Shown in pieces: positions 39,972-49,022 of a stretch of 64,000 bases of DNA. The stretch lies in assembly GCF_001969265.1 (NCBI RefSeq), contig NZ_CP019304.1, positions 4,216,001 through 4,280,000 of the forward strand. Direction: 5' to 3'. The position numbers and the translations under genes are program-made. Under the pieces are notes generated by a model. It was not told where the DNA came from, did no database searches, and saw only the letters and a list, made by a program, of their open reading frames with translations. The DNA is from Arthrobacter sp. QXT-31. Its GTDB lineage: Bacteria; Actinomycetota; Actinomycetes; Actinomycetales; Micrococcaceae. How positions within the stretch are numbered: position 1 is the first letter of the stretch; each line of letters starts with the position of its first letter.

Positions 39972-40616
39972 GTGCACACTCCTGCCCCCAGCGTCCCCAA
40001 TAACCTCCGTCTCCGGTTCGCACTGCTCCTCGCCGCCGCAGCGGTGATCCCGGCCCTCGCCGCGGCCCCGGCGCAGGCCCACGACGCCCTGCAATCCACC
40101 TCACCGGCGAAGGACAGCACCATCACCACCGCCCCGGAGCAGGTCACCCTGACCCTGTCGGAACCGCCGACCGACGCCGCGAGCCTGAACTTCAGTGTCA
40201 TCAAGGTCACCGACAGCACCGGCGCCACGCTCACTGACGGCAAGGTCAGCATCACCGACGCGACCCTCTCAACCACAGTGGCCAAGGGCGCCAACGGCCC
40301 GTACAAGGTCCTCTGGCGTGCGGTGTCCGCCGACGGGCACCCGATCGAAGGCAGCTACTCCTTCACCGTCCAGGACCGGGCGAAGTCGTCAACGGCTCTC
40401 GACCCGGCACCGTCGACTCCCGCAGGGGTGGCCACGGCAACGACAACCGCCGACCCGGCCGCCGGCCAGTCCGTTCCGCCAGTCCCGGGACCGGACAACA
40501 GCAACGCCCCGGTAGTGCTCGGCATCGCCGCGGCCATCATCGCCGCGGGCGCCGGTCTGTTCGCCCTGAGCCGAAGGCGGAAGGCCTCCAGGAACACAGG
40601 GCCCCTGAGCGGGTAG
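39972..40616 (+). CDS. CopC/YcnJ-type copper-binding protein, membrane anchored
   Basis: 214 residues from a GTG (GGAG 5 bases upstream). Signal peptide ending PAQAHDALQ: the mature protein starts with the Cu(II)-binding His. CopC domain: LTLSEPPTDAASLNF, GPYKVLWRAVSADGHPIEGS with its internal His. A Thr/Pro-rich linker and a C-terminal membrane segment with RRRKASR follow, which is the YcnJ/CopC layout of actinobacteria. It would bind Cu(II) at the outer membrane face. Last gene of the 37126-40616 operon. Confidence 0.88.
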   Translation: MHTPAPSVPNNLRLRFALLLAAAAVIPALAAAPAQAHDALQSTSPAKDSTITTAPEQVTLTLSEPPTDAASLNFSVIKVTDSTGATLTDGKVSITDATLSTTVAKGANGPYKVLWRAVSADGHPIEGSYSFTVQDRAKSSTALDPAPSTPAGVATATTTADPAAGQSVPPVPGPDNSNAPVVLGIAAAIIAAGAGLFALSRRRKASRNTGPLSG

Positions 40617-40902
40617 GGCCAGGTTGCCCGCGCGGCGACAAGGTTTCTCCAAGGACAAGCGCTGAGACTGGGGCGTGCGGGTGGGCATGTACGATATCGG
40701 CGACGGCCCTCCGGAAGCGGCCGACTACGCTGCCGTTTAGGAGAAACCGCGACCCGGCCGGGGGTACCTGGAAGCCATGGCCACCGCTGATCGTTCCAGC
40801 GTCAGGTTCGTTTCCGCAAACGGATACAGCTTCACCGATGCTTTCACCATTGAAGGCAAGTAACCGGGCCCGGTTGTTATGATCGGGCGCCGCGGGAGGA
40901 GG
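40617..40902. other. Gap with short remnants
   Basis: Short plus-strand frames (one starting MATADRSSVRFVSANGYS at about 40777) look protein-like but are under 30 residues with no family. No terminator or repeat was identified. Confidence 0.4.
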
Positions 40903-41457
40903 GTGGGAAACGCCTTGGACGCGTCAAAGGATGGGATTCTCTCCGGATATCGCCGGGCACGGCAGGAACTGGACGCGTGGCTGGGAGTCGCCACCGCTGA
41001 GGATCTCCGCCGCAAGAGCAACGGCACGAAGTGGACCAACGAAGAACTCCTTTTCCACATGGTCTTCGGTTACATGGTCGTCCGCGCCCTGCTCCCCCTG
41101 GTTCGCGCTGTCAGCAGGCTCCCGCGGCCCGTCGGGAAGTCCTTCGCAGCAGTTCTGAACGCGGGAACGCGCCCCTTTAACGTGGTGAACTATTGGGGCT
41201 CACGCGCCGCCTCGCTGGTCTATGACAGGCGTCGGATGGGCCGGAAACTCGAGAAGACCATCGCCTCCCTCTCCATGCAGCTGGAACGTGAGACCGCACA
41301 TTCGCTGTCCCGTTCGATGCCGTTTCCGGACAGATGGGACCCGTTTTTCGCCACACTGATGACCCTGAACGATGTCTATGCCTACCCGACCCTGCATTTC
41401 GACTTCCACGCCAGGCAGCTCAGCCTTCCGCCAACGCAACATATGAAGGGATCGTGA
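40903..41457 (+). CDS. DinB/DfsB-like helical protein
   Basis: About 184 residues, a four-helix DinB-type fold: DGILSGYRRARQELDAWLG, then a conserved WTNEELLFHMVFGYMVVRAL with His, and the C-terminal VYAYPTLHFDFHARQLSLP with two His. The three His fit the metal site of DinB-superfamily proteins, whose members include mycothiol-dependent enzymes. Start uncertain: ATG 40879, GTG 40903 or TTG 40915; GGGAGGAGG lies at 40893-40902 and best fits TTG 40915 by spacing. Function unknown. Confidence 0.7.
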   Translation: MGNALDASKDGILSGYRRARQELDAWLGVATAEDLRRKSNGTKWTNEELLFHMVFGYMVVRALLPLVRAVSRLPRPVGKSFAAVLNAGTRPFNVVNYWGSRAASLVYDRRRMGRKLEKTIASLSMQLERETAHSLSRSMPFPDRWDPFFATLMTLNDVYAYPTLHFDFHARQLSLPPTQHMKGS

Positions 41458-41520
41458 GCCACCCTCGACCCGCTGGGCGCCGAAACCGCGTCCAGTCAGC
41501 CTAATGACAGGATAGGAAAC

Positions 41521-41856
41521 ATGCCCATTGCCAAGTCCGTCCTGTTGTTCGTGCTCGCCGCTGTCGCGGAAATCGGGGGCGCCTGGCTGGTCTGGCAGGC
41601 AGTGCGGGAAGACAAAGCCTGGTGGTGGGCCGGGCTCGGCGTCGTCGCGCTGGGGATCTATGGCTTCGTGGCCACCTTGCAGCCGGACGCGCACTTCGGC
41701 AGGATCCTCGCCGCTTATGGCGGTGTTTTCGTCGCAGGTTCCCTGGCGTGGGGCATGATCTTCGACGGGTTCCGCCCTGACCGCTGGGACATCGTTGGGT
41801 CCGTTATCTGCCTGGTAGGTGTCGCCGTGATCATGTTCTCGCCCCGGGGCTCCTAA
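41521..41856 (+). CDS. YnfA-family (UPF0060) small membrane protein
   Basis: 111 residues, four membrane segments: [60 protein letters not shown] and [26 protein letters not shown] and [10 protein letters not shown] are YnfA signatures. The family resembles small multidrug resistance pumps; transport role unproven. AGGATAGGAAAC precedes the ATG. Confidence 0.92.
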   Translation: MPIAKSVLLFVLAAVAEIGGAWLVWQAVREDKAWWWAGLGVVALGIYGFVATLQPDAHFGRILAAYGGVFVAGSLAWGMIFDGFRPDRWDIVGSVICLVGVAVIMFSPRGS

Positions 41857-41874
41857 CCCGGAACACTCAAAAGT

Positions 41875-42110
41875 GTTTCCTTACCTGCTGACGCATGATG
41901 TAACGCGGATCTGGCAGTGGCGCTGGACCAATCAAGGACGACACGGGGCCGGCCTTTGATTCGTCAGAGGCGAAACTGACATCAGGCGGTCCTTGAGTGC
42001 GGTCACGGATTCATCATTGGCAGTGTCCTGGCAGTGCATCGGCTGCGCTCAACGGGTTCCTTCTGGGTGGCGGATGCAGTGCCGGCACGGGCGCTTTCGG
42101 AGCGGTCTTG
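41875..42110. repeat. Decayed duplicate of the 43747-43905 and 44236-44300 segments
   Basis: 41875-42035 matches 43747-43900 (TTCCTTACCTGCTGA..., ACACGGGGCCGGCC, GTGCGGTCACGGATTCATCAT) with scattered differences. It then jumps directly to a match of 44236-44300 (GCTCAACGGGTTCCTTCTGG, end of the MFS gene). The arsR body between these two parts is deleted in this copy. Confidence 0.8.
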
Positions 42111-42295
42111 TGGGAGGAGCAGAGTCTTCACCCAGGTTCTTCTGACCGCTTCTCGGCACTTTTCAAGTACTGATGGCTTGGCGGCTGGTGTCATGTTTGA
42201 GCCCCCTGGGTGACCCACTTGAGATGGTACGCACGGTTGTGGGGCTCGGGCCAGTGGGGTAGCCGAACGGCCTAGCTGCGAATGTACCCCTTGGA

Positions 42296-42676
42296 TCACG
42301 GGGCGGTGTCCCCGAGCAGCCAGCTCATTGCCTCGCTCCTGGAAATGAAGAACTGTGTGGGGCATGGCGGCCTGTGGATGCCAAGGAAAAAGTTAGCCAC
42401 GACTCAATCCACAGGGCTGGAGCCGAGGAGGGCGATCCGCGATGCCGCGCACGGGATGGCCCATACCGCGCGGGCTTCGCGGCTGACGGTCTCAGCGGCG
42501 GTCATATCGACCAACATGGGATGGTTCACGCCGTTGCAGACCTCGTTGACCATCGCCATGGCTGCTCGGGCATCGGCTACGTCAATTGTGACGTTGGGCG
42601 TCCAGATCAAGTGGATGACACCGTCGGCACGGAGCTCGACCGAGCCCTTTCCCCCTTCTATCGCGATTCGCCCCAC
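42296..42676 (-). pseudogene. STAS/SEC14-like (DUF7793-type) gene with in-frame TGA
   Basis: Read through, 126 residues: GVIHLIWTPNVTIDVADARA, MLVDMTAAETVSREARAVWA, IPCAASRIALLGSSPVD, then TGA at 42406-42404, then VVANFFLGIHRPPCPTQFFI and SRSEAMSWLLGDTAP. The residue at the stop would be Arg (CGA to TGA is one transition). The family is common in Arthrobacter-like genomes, role unknown. Without readthrough the product is 90 residues and loses its last helices. The family name is from memory and not certain. Confidence 0.7.
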
Positions 42677-43369
42677 TCGATAGCCTTCCGTATGGTTTTC
42701 TGGACCCCAATGGTAGCCTGCATCAACGTTGCCCGGACTCCGTGGGGAACGGCTGCCAACCGCGGACCTGACTGCGATTCACACGCGAATTTCTACCGGC
42801 CTGCGCCGTAGCAACCCGTGGGCATGCCCAGATTCGTCGGACCGAGCCGTGAGAGTCCCTGCGCGTCCGCGCGCTTGTCTAGCCCGTAGGCGATGTCGCC
42901 GGTGACCGCGGCATGGTAGCTGGTGCTGTCCCGAGAGCCGGTCAGTGCCGCGCACCGGGACGGTGCAGGGATTCCTTTGCCGAGGGCCCCGGCACCAGAG
43001 GCCCAGCGGGGTCGGGTGTTCCCGATGGCACCGGGACAGGATGCGGGCATGAGCGAAGGAGTGTGGTCATTATGGTGAAGCGGGGAAATGCCGGCAACGT
43101 CGCCGGGGGATCTGCGACGGGCCCTGAAAGCCAGACCCCGCGGGGCGACGCGGCAGGTGATCCGGTTACTGCCGTGGAGCCGTATCCGGCGGCCAAGGAC
43201 TACAGGGAAGAACCGAGGCACAACCAGGGGAGGCACGGCGGGCGGTCCGATCGCGTGCACCAACGCGACTGCGCGCCTGGACTTTCATTCATGCCCCCAC
43301 GGTTGAAGACTCCGCCATCCGGGACGGCCGATCTCGGTAACGTGCTGGAGCTGTTCGACGCCGCCGCGG
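42677..43369. other. Gap without a confident gene
   Basis: A plus-strand frame from ATG 43072 to 43410 (starts MVKRGNAGNVAGGSATGPES, AAGGAG 13 bases upstream) and a minus-strand fragment ending near 42810 (SYHAAVTGDIAYGLDKRADA) look partly protein-like, but neither has a family or good initiation. They may be gene remnants. Confidence 0.4.
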
Positions 43370-43675
43370 TCAGAACTTATCGGGAGAGTCGATTGATTCC
43401 CCGACGGTGATCTCCGGGGCTGCGTTGGGATCACCGCCGACAGATCCGATGAATGCGTTCAGCTCGGGGTCGCTGAAGAACTTTTCGAATGCTGCCGCGG
43501 ATTCCCACTCGTCGATCACGAGAATGAAGCCATCCCCGACGGCGAACTGATGGTGAATGGCGCCCTGCGCCCGGCCGCGTCCGGAGATCTCGCGGTACTC
43601 GTCGGCGCGTTCCTCGAGCGATCTGGTGAAGACGTTCGTGTCACCGAAAATCTTAACCGAGACGATGACTGACAT
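43370..43675 (-). CDS. Antibiotic biosynthesis monooxygenase-like (ABM fold) protein
   Basis: 101 residues with an alpha/beta-barrel dimer layout: MSVIVSVKIFGDTNVFTRSL, AIHHQFAVGDGFILVIDEWE, SAAAFEKFFSDPELNAFIGS. Members include small monooxygenases and heme-degrading enzymes; many are uncharacterised. TAGGAGGTCATCGCT is a strong ribosome site before the ATG at 43675. A single gene, minus strand. Confidence 0.78.
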   Translation of the reverse strand: MSVIVSVKIFGDTNVFTRSLEERADEYREISGRGRAQGAIHHQFAVGDGFILVIDEWESAAAFEKFFSDPELNAFIGSVGGDPNAAPEITVGESIDSPDKF

Positions 43676-43746
43676 AGCGATGACCTCCTATGGCCTCGAG
43701 ATGCTGCTCATAGTAGTAGCCCCTGCCGAGGGCTGCAATAAGGCAG

Positions 43747-43905
43747 TTCCTTACCTGCTGATGTAACTCGAATCCGGCAGCGGCGCTGGACCCATCAAGA
43801 ACAACACGGGGCCGGCCGTTGATCTCGCCAGCGGCGAAACGGACATCAGCCGGTCCTTCAGTGCGGTCACGGATTCATCATGGCAGCGTCCTGGCTGCTC
43901 ATTGG
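43747..43905. repeat. Source copy of the segment repeated at 41875
   Basis: Downstream flank of the arsR gene at 43899. It shares GTGCGGTCACGGATTCATCAT and ACACGGGGCCGGCC with 41875-42035. Confidence 0.75.
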
Positions 43906-44252
43906 TGGCGGGCTTCTCCGGTGACCATGTGGTCTGCGTGGTTGATGGCTTCGGTGATGAGCCGGATCAGGTGTCCGTCGCGCAGGGAGTAGACGATGTG
44001 GCGGCCGTTCTTTCGGGTGTCGACGAGGCCGCTGAGGCGAAGTTTGGCGAGGTGCTGGCTGACCACGGTGCGGGGCGCTCCGGAAGCGTCCGTCATTTCC
44101 GTGACGGTCCGCGGGCCCGCCGAGAGCTGCCAGAGCAGGTGCAGGCGGGTGGGTTCGGCGAGCATCCGCAGCGTTTCGCTGGCCGCCGCCAGGTGTTCCG
44201 GTCCGGGGGTGACCGGATGGATCAGGGATGGCTGTTCATCGGCTGTGCTCAA
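43899..44252 (-). CDS. ArsR-family transcriptional regulator
   Basis: 117 residues: AAASETLRMLAEPTRLHLLW, QLSAGPRTVTEMTDASGAPR and TVVSQHLAKLRLSGLVDTRK form the winged HTH, and the C-terminus carries HLIRLITEAINHADHMVTGE with His and Asp that could bind metal at the alpha5 site. No Cys metal motif is present. The start is set at TTG 44252, 5 bases after AGAAGGAA and overlapping the end of the MFS gene. It is co-transcribed with that transporter and presumably represses it at the inverted repeat 45510-45541. Confidence 0.85.
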   Translation of the reverse strand: MSTADEQPSLIHPVTPGPEHLAAASETLRMLAEPTRLHLLWQLSAGPRTVTEMTDASGAPRTVVSQHLAKLRLSGLVDTRKNGRHIVYSLRDGHLIRLITEAINHADHMVTGEARHQ

Positions 44253-45500
44253 CGGGTTCCTTCTGGGTGGCGGATGCAGTGGCCGGCACGGGCGGTTGCC
44301 GCGGCCAGGACAGGAAGGCTCCTGCACTGCCGATTATCGCAATGATTGCCAGCGCCAGCGCGGCCCAGCCCAGTCCGGCCTGCGCGCCGACCCAGCCCGC
44401 GAGGGGGTAGGTGAGGATGTAGCAGGCGTGGGACAGGGAGAACTGGGCCGTGAAAACGTACGGGCGGGTGTGTTCGTCGGAGGCATCGCGCAGGAGCCGG
44501 GCCGACGGGGTCAGTATGGTTGAATTTGCGGCCCCGAGCAGGACCCACAGGGCCAGCAGCAGCCACCATCCGGTCTCCGGGGATGCCAGGAATGTCACGG
44601 CGGTGGCGCCGGTAAGAGCCAACGGGATGACGGCGGCGCCGGTGAGCATCACGGCACGGTCCCCGAACCGGTCCAGGACCCGCGGCGCCGACAAAGCCAC
44701 GATCATCGACCCGACACCGAAGCACGCCAGGGCGAGGGCCAGATCAGCGTCGGGGCGGTGCAGAACGTCGCGCACGTAAATGACGGTGTTGACCAGCACC
44801 AGGGCCGTCGGGGCGGCGACGACGAGGTTCAGGGCCAGCAGGGAACGCAGCCGCCGGTTCCGCCAGAAAATCCGCGCGCCCAGGGTGGTCCGGTGCCACA
44901 ACGAGGTTTGCGGTCCGGCCGACGCAGTGACCCGGGGCAGAACCGTGACAGCGACCATGAATGCCGAGAACAGGAAGCCGGCAACGGTGCCGATGAACAG
45001 CTTGTTGTAGCTGAGCACGGTCAGCAGCAGCGCCGCGCTGCCGGGCTGACGAGTGCTTCCATGTCATAGGCCAGCCGGGAGAGCGAGAGTGCGTGCGTGT
45101 AGTCCCGCTGATCTTTCAGGATCGTCGGGATCAGCGACTGGAATGCGGGGGTGAAGGTGGCGGAGGCGGACTGCAGCAGGAAGATCACGACGTAGATCTG
45201 CCACGACTCCGTGATGAAGGGCAGGCACAAAGCCATGGCCGCCCGGATCAGGTCCGCCCCGATCAGCACCGGCTTCTTCGGCAGCCGTGGCACCAGGGCA
45301 GTGATCACGGGCGCCAGACCCACATAGGCCAGCATCTTGATCGTCAGCGCGGTCCCCAAAACTGCCCCCGCATTCCGGCCCGCCAGGTCGTAGGCCAGCA
45401 GCCCGAGGGCAACGGTCAGCAGGCCGGTCCCAATCAGGGCCACGATCTGGGCGGCGAACAGCCGCCTGTAGGTCACATTCCGCAGAACTGACAGCATCAA
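44236..45500 (-). pseudogene. MFS transporter interrupted by a frameshift
   Basis: The first part (MLSVLRNVTYRRLFAAQIVA to RLAYDMEALVSPA) ends early in a shifted frame at 45021, and the second part resumes there with the sequence LSYNKLFIGTVAGFLFSAFM and runs to 44236. Joined, they give a normal 12-segment MFS permease of about 420 residues. One base gained or lost near 45030-45035 explains the break. The gene may be inactive, or the break may be a sequencing artefact, since the rest is well conserved and its arsR partner is intact. Confidence 0.8.
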
Positions 45501-45509
45501 CCCGACTCC

Positions 45510-45541
45510 TTAAGTGCATAAGTGCGTTATCGTGCACTTAA
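45510..45541. promoter_or_regulatory. Inverted repeat upstream of the MFS-arsR operon
   Basis: TTAAGTGCA - 14 bases - TGCACTTAA, with an additional half site AAGTGC in the spacer. It lies 10 bases upstream of the MFS start region on its strand and is the likely ArsR operator. Confidence 0.6.
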
Positions 45542-45583
45542 AAGAGTATCTGACGTAGCGTCGCCGGGATGCAGGCCAGGCCG

Positions 45584-46888
45584 TTACCGGATGGTGGTGT
45601 GGTCGGTTCCCCGCATCCTCAGGGCCACGATGATGCCGGACAGTGCGGTGAGGGCTCCGACGACGGCGACGGCGGCGGGGATGCCGTAGGCGTCAGCGAG
45701 GACTCCGGAGAGCAGGGCGCCGACGGCGAATCCGCCGTCGCGCCACAGGCGGTAGATCCCGACGGAGCGTGCGCGCCATGCAGGGTGGGCGACGTCGCCG
45801 ATGGCGGCAAGCAGGGTGGGGTAGACCATGGCTGTTCCGGCGCCGAGGAGGATGGCTCCGGTGAGCCAGATCCCGAAGCCGGTTCCGACGGCGATCATGC
45901 CCAGGGCCGCGGCCTGGATGAGCATGCCGGCGACGATCAGCGGCTTGCGCCCGTATCTGTCGGACAGGGCACCGGTGACCAGTTGCCCGGCGCCCCACAC
46001 GGCCGGGTAAACCGCGGCGAGGATGCCTATCGTCCCGATCGTCAGGCCGCCGGCGGCGAAGAGAAGGGGAAACAGGCCCCAGGCCAGGCCGTCGTTGAGG
46101 TTGTTGACCATGCCGGCCTGGCTGACCGAGGACAGGGACTTATCCCGGAAGCTGGTCAGGGTGAAAATCTGCCGGTTGCCCAGCTCCGCATGGGCGTCTG
46201 CCCGTGCGGCGGCGTGGCCGGCGGACTCAAGCCTGGCAAAATCGCGGGTTTCCTTCACGGCGAGCACGGACAGGCCCAGCCCGAGGGCGATGTAAGCAGC
46301 GCCGAGCAGGAACGGTCCGGGCCGGAGCCCGTAGTCGGCGGCGATATAGCCCGTGGTGACGGCGGTGCCGGCCACGCCGAGGTAGCCGGCGGCCTCGTTC
46401 AGGCCCATGGCCAGGCCGCGCCGTGAGGGGCCGACGAGGTCCATCTTCATGATCACCGTGGTGGACCAGGTCAGGCCCTGGCTGATGCCCAGGATGACGT
46501 TGGCCGCGACGATCCATCCCCAGGACGGGCCGAGGATCAGCATCACCGGAACGGGCAGGGCAATGAGCCAGCCCGCGACCAGTACGGGTTTGCGGCCGTA
46601 GCGGTCCGAGAGGGTTCCGGCGAAGTAGTTGGTGGCGGCCTTGGCCAGGCCAAAGGCCAGGATGTAGGTCAGAGCGCTCGTGTAGAGGTCCTGGAGGAAA
46701 ACCTGGTTCGCGAGCAACGGCAGGACCGTGCGTTCCTGACCGAGCGTCCCGCCGACAAGGGCGTTGACTGCGACCAGGAGGATGAACTGGGCGGTGTTCT
46801 GCCGCAGCCCCAACACGACACCTTCACGCGGGGCGCCGCTGCGCCGGCCGCTCACTGCAGCGCCGTCCTGGTTGCGGCTCCGGTTCAT
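45584..46888 (-). CDS. MFS transporter (third gene of the ArsR-rhodanese operon)
   Basis: 434 residues, 12 membrane segments. MFS loop signatures GTLSDRYGRKPVLVAGWL (between segments 2 and 3) and GALSDRYGRKPLIVAGML (8 and 9) are both present. The family exports small molecules by proton antiport. It starts 4 bases after the preceding MFS stop. Substrate unknown; the neighbours (rhodanese, OsmC, methyltransferase) suggest a thiol- or metalloid-related compound, which is inference. Confidence 0.88.
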   Translation of the reverse strand: MNRSRNQDGAAVSGRRSGAPREGVVLGLRQNTAQFILLVAVNALVGGTLGQERTVLPLLANQVFLQDLYTSALTYILAFGLAKAATNYFAGTLSDRYGRKPVLVAGWLIALPVPVMLILGPSWGWIVAANVILGISQGLTWSTTVIMKMDLVGPSRRGLAMGLNEAAGYLGVAGTAVTTGYIAADYGLRPGPFLLGAAYIALGLGLSVLAVKETRDFARLESAGHAAARADAHAELGNRQIFTLTSFRDKSLSSVSQAGMVNNLNDGLAWGLFPLLFAAGGLTIGTIGILAAVYPAVWGAGQLVTGALSDRYGRKPLIVAGMLIQAAALGMIAVGTGFGIWLTGAILLGAGTAMVYPTLLAAIGDVAHPAWRARSVGIYRLWRDGGFAVGALLSGVLADAYGIPAAVAVVGALTALSGIIVALRMRGTDHTTIR

Positions 46889-46892
46889 GGGT

Positions 46893-48194
46893 CTACCCCA
46901 TGACGTGAGCGGTGCGTCGCGACCAGATCACGACGGGGATCAGGAGGAGGGACAGGATTCCTCCCGTGAGGGAAAGGACGGCGTAGCTGGTGCCGGCGAC
47001 GACAAGGCCGGACAGGGCACCGCCGGACGCGCCGGCCAGGGCGATGAGAACGTCGATGGAGCCTTGCGTCGCGGCCCGTGTTTCGAGTGGTGTCGCGTCG
47101 ACGATGAGGGCGGTGCCGCTGATCAGCCCAAAGTTCCAGCCAAGGCCCAGCAGTGCGAGGGCAACCATCAGCTGCATCATGGACTGTGCCGGGGCGGTGG
47201 CCGCGACAATCCCGGCCGCGAGCAGCGTCAGGCCCGCGGCGATGGCCATGGGGAACCGGCCGATTCGGTCGACCAGGACTCCGGTGACCAGCGAGGGCAG
47301 GTACATGAAGCCGATATGGATACCGATCACCACACCGACTTCGGTGAGGCTGCGCCCATGCGCCTGCATGTGAACCGGCGTCATGGTCATGATGGCAACC
47401 ATGGCTATCTGGGTGAGGACCATGACGGTCGTACCGACGGTGACGCTGCGGTTGAGCCGCGGCGGTTCTGGTGCAGGCGGTGCGTCATGGACCGCCGTCG
47501 TGTCTGCCGATTCACGCGCGCTGAGAGCGGACGCCAGCAGGAACGGGTCGGGGCGAAGCCAGAGAAACAGCACCAGACCCGCGAACGTGTAGGCGGCAGC
47601 GGCGAGCAGGAACGGTCCGGCCAGGGGCGGAATCCCCAGGGCTGCGGCGACGGCTCCCATCGGGGTGACCAGGTTCGGGCCGGCGACTGCCCCCAGGGTG
47701 GTGGAAACCATGGCCAAGCTGACCGCCGTGGCGCGGCTCCGCGGAGTGGCGAGGTCGGTTCCGGCGTAACGTGCTTGCAGGTTCGTTGCCGTTCCTGCCC
47801 CGTAGACGAGAAGGGCGATGAAGAGCAGGATGACATTGTCTGTCAGCGCTGCCAGCACAACGCCGCCAGCTCCAATACCCCCGGCGATGAATCCTGACGT
47901 CAAGCCGGCACGGCGGCCGTGGCGCTGGGAAATCCGTCCGACGAGGAATGCTGCACCGGCGGAGCCGAGGGTAAACAGTGCCGCCGGCATGCCGGCCAGC
48001 CCTGCGGTGCCGAGCATCTGCTGCGCCAGGAGGGCCCCTACCGTGACACCGGCCGCGAGGCCGGCGCCCCCGAATATCTGGGAGATGATGACTACGACGA
48101 GCGTACGACGGTAGAGCGCGTCGCGGCGCTTCGGGGAGAGGGCGTAGGACTGGACGAGGCGCTGCGGGATCCGCTGCGCGGCCTGGACCTTCAC
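46893..48194 (-). CDS. MFS transporter (second gene of the operon)
   Basis: 433 residues from a GTG that overlaps the stop of the ArsR-rhodanese gene (GTGA at 48194-48191). Twelve membrane segments; the loop motif GRISQRHGRRAGLTSGFI and GVLVDRIGRFPMAIAAGL are typical of MFS drug efflux. It is a different subfamily from the third gene, so the operon has two distinct exporters or an importer-exporter pair. Confidence 0.87.
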   Translation of the reverse strand: MKVQAAQRIPQRLVQSYALSPKRRDALYRRTLVVVIISQIFGGAGLAAGVTVGALLAQQMLGTAGLAGMPAALFTLGSAGAAFLVGRISQRHGRRAGLTSGFIAGGIGAGGVVLAALTDNVILLFIALLVYGAGTATNLQARYAGTDLATPRSRATAVSLAMVSTTLGAVAGPNLVTPMGAVAAALGIPPLAGPFLLAAAAYTFAGLVLFLWLRPDPFLLASALSARESADTTAVHDAPPAPEPPRLNRSVTVGTTVMVLTQIAMVAIMTMTPVHMQAHGRSLTEVGVVIGIHIGFMYLPSLVTGVLVDRIGRFPMAIAAGLTLLAAGIVAATAPAQSMMQLMVALALLGLGWNFGLISGTALIVDATPLETRAATQGSIDVLIALAGASGGALSGLVVAGTSYAVLSLTGGILSLLLIPVVIWSRRTAHVMG

Positions 48195-48880
48195 GACGTG
48201 CCCGCAGGCGCGTTTGAGGCATTTGTCTCCACCGGCAGGCCCGCCGCTTCCCACTCGGGGTACCCGTCCTCGAGCCTGACGGCGGGGATGCCGCTTCGGC
48301 GCAACGTCCTGACGGCCTCGTCGGCGAACACGCAGTACGGGCCACGGCAGTAGGCGGCGACGGTGTGACCTTCCGGCAGCTCCCGCAGCCGCTCCGTCAG
48401 CTCCTTCACCGGGACCGAGACCGCGCCGGCGATATGCCCTGACCGGAACTCCGGCTCGGGTCGGACGTCAAGCACGACAATGTCCCCGCCGGCCATCCGG
48501 TCCCTTAGCTCGGTCCGGGTCAGGGTGCTCAGCGCCGACCGGTCTCCGAGGTACGCTGCCGCGAGCTCGTTGAGCTTTGCGACATGATCCGAAGCCACGA
48601 GACGGACGGCCGTCCAGAGCTGGGCCACCCCGGGCCCGCTGAGGCGGTAGTAGATCCGGGTGCCATCCCTGCGCGAGTGCACCAGCCCGGACCGTAGCAG
48701 GTGCTGGAGGTGCTGCGACGTGTTCGCGACGCTTTGCCCGATCTCCTGGGCAATCTCGTCCACCGGACGTTCGCCTTGGGCAAGAACGTCCACAATCTCG
48801 GCCCGCCGGCCACTGCCCAGTCCCTTCGCCACGGAGGCGAGTGCGTCAAACAGATCGTCCTTGGCTTCCCTGTCACCCAC
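48191..48880 (-). CDS. ArsR-rhodanese fusion regulator
   Basis: 229 residues. The N-terminal ArsR HTH (AEIVDVLAQGERPVDEIAQE, IGQSVANTSQHLQHLLRSGL) is followed by a rhodanese domain (GDIVVLDVRPEPEFRSGHIA, active loop AYCRGPYCVFADEA with catalytic Cys and a second Cys). The fusion suggests that sulfane-sulfur chemistry at the rhodanese Cys is the signal. The GTG at 48880 has GAGGGGA 6 bases upstream; an ATG at 48928 would add residues across the operator. It heads the two-MFS operon and is divergent from OsmC. Confidence 0.9.
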   Translation of the reverse strand: MGDREAKDDLFDALASVAKGLGSGRRAEIVDVLAQGERPVDEIAQEIGQSVANTSQHLQHLLRSGLVHSRRDGTRIYYRLSGPGVAQLWTAVRLVASDHVAKLNELAAAYLGDRSALSTLTRTELRDRMAGGDIVVLDVRPEPEFRSGHIAGAVSVPVKELTERLRELPEGHTVAAYCRGPYCVFADEAVRTLRRSGIPAVRLEDGYPEWEAAGLPVETNASNAPAGTS

Positions 48881-48906
48881 GTGCTTCCCCTCGCTGCCAA
48901 GTTTGT

Positions 48907-48922
48907 TCAAGTAAGTACTTGA
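48907..48922. promoter_or_regulatory. ArsR-type operator 1 of the divergent module
   Basis: TCAAGT-AAGT-ACTTGA, 6-4-6 inverted repeat 27 bases upstream of the ArsR-rhodanese GTG. TTGACA (48919-48924) beginning inside it may be the -35 for the OsmC side. Confidence 0.75.
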
Positions 48923-48956
48923 CAACATATACCCGCCAGGTGTGCTATTCAAGTAT

Positions 48957-48972
48957 TCAAGTATTTACTTGA
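48957..48972. promoter_or_regulatory. ArsR-type operator 2 of the divergent module
   Basis: TCAAGT-ATTT-ACTTGA, the same 6-4-6 repeat, exactly 50 bases (start to start) from operator 1. A half site TTCAAGT lies between at 48949. It would control the OsmC-methyltransferase promoter. Confidence 0.75.
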
Positions 48973-49022
48973 TTATTAAGCCCGGATTCCTTCCGGGCAT
49001 GACCGGAAAGAGGCGCAGGGCA

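Noticed and set aside
45569..46426. Plus-strand open frame opposite the MFS gene
   Set aside because: Opposite a complete MFS protein; no ribosome site or domain.
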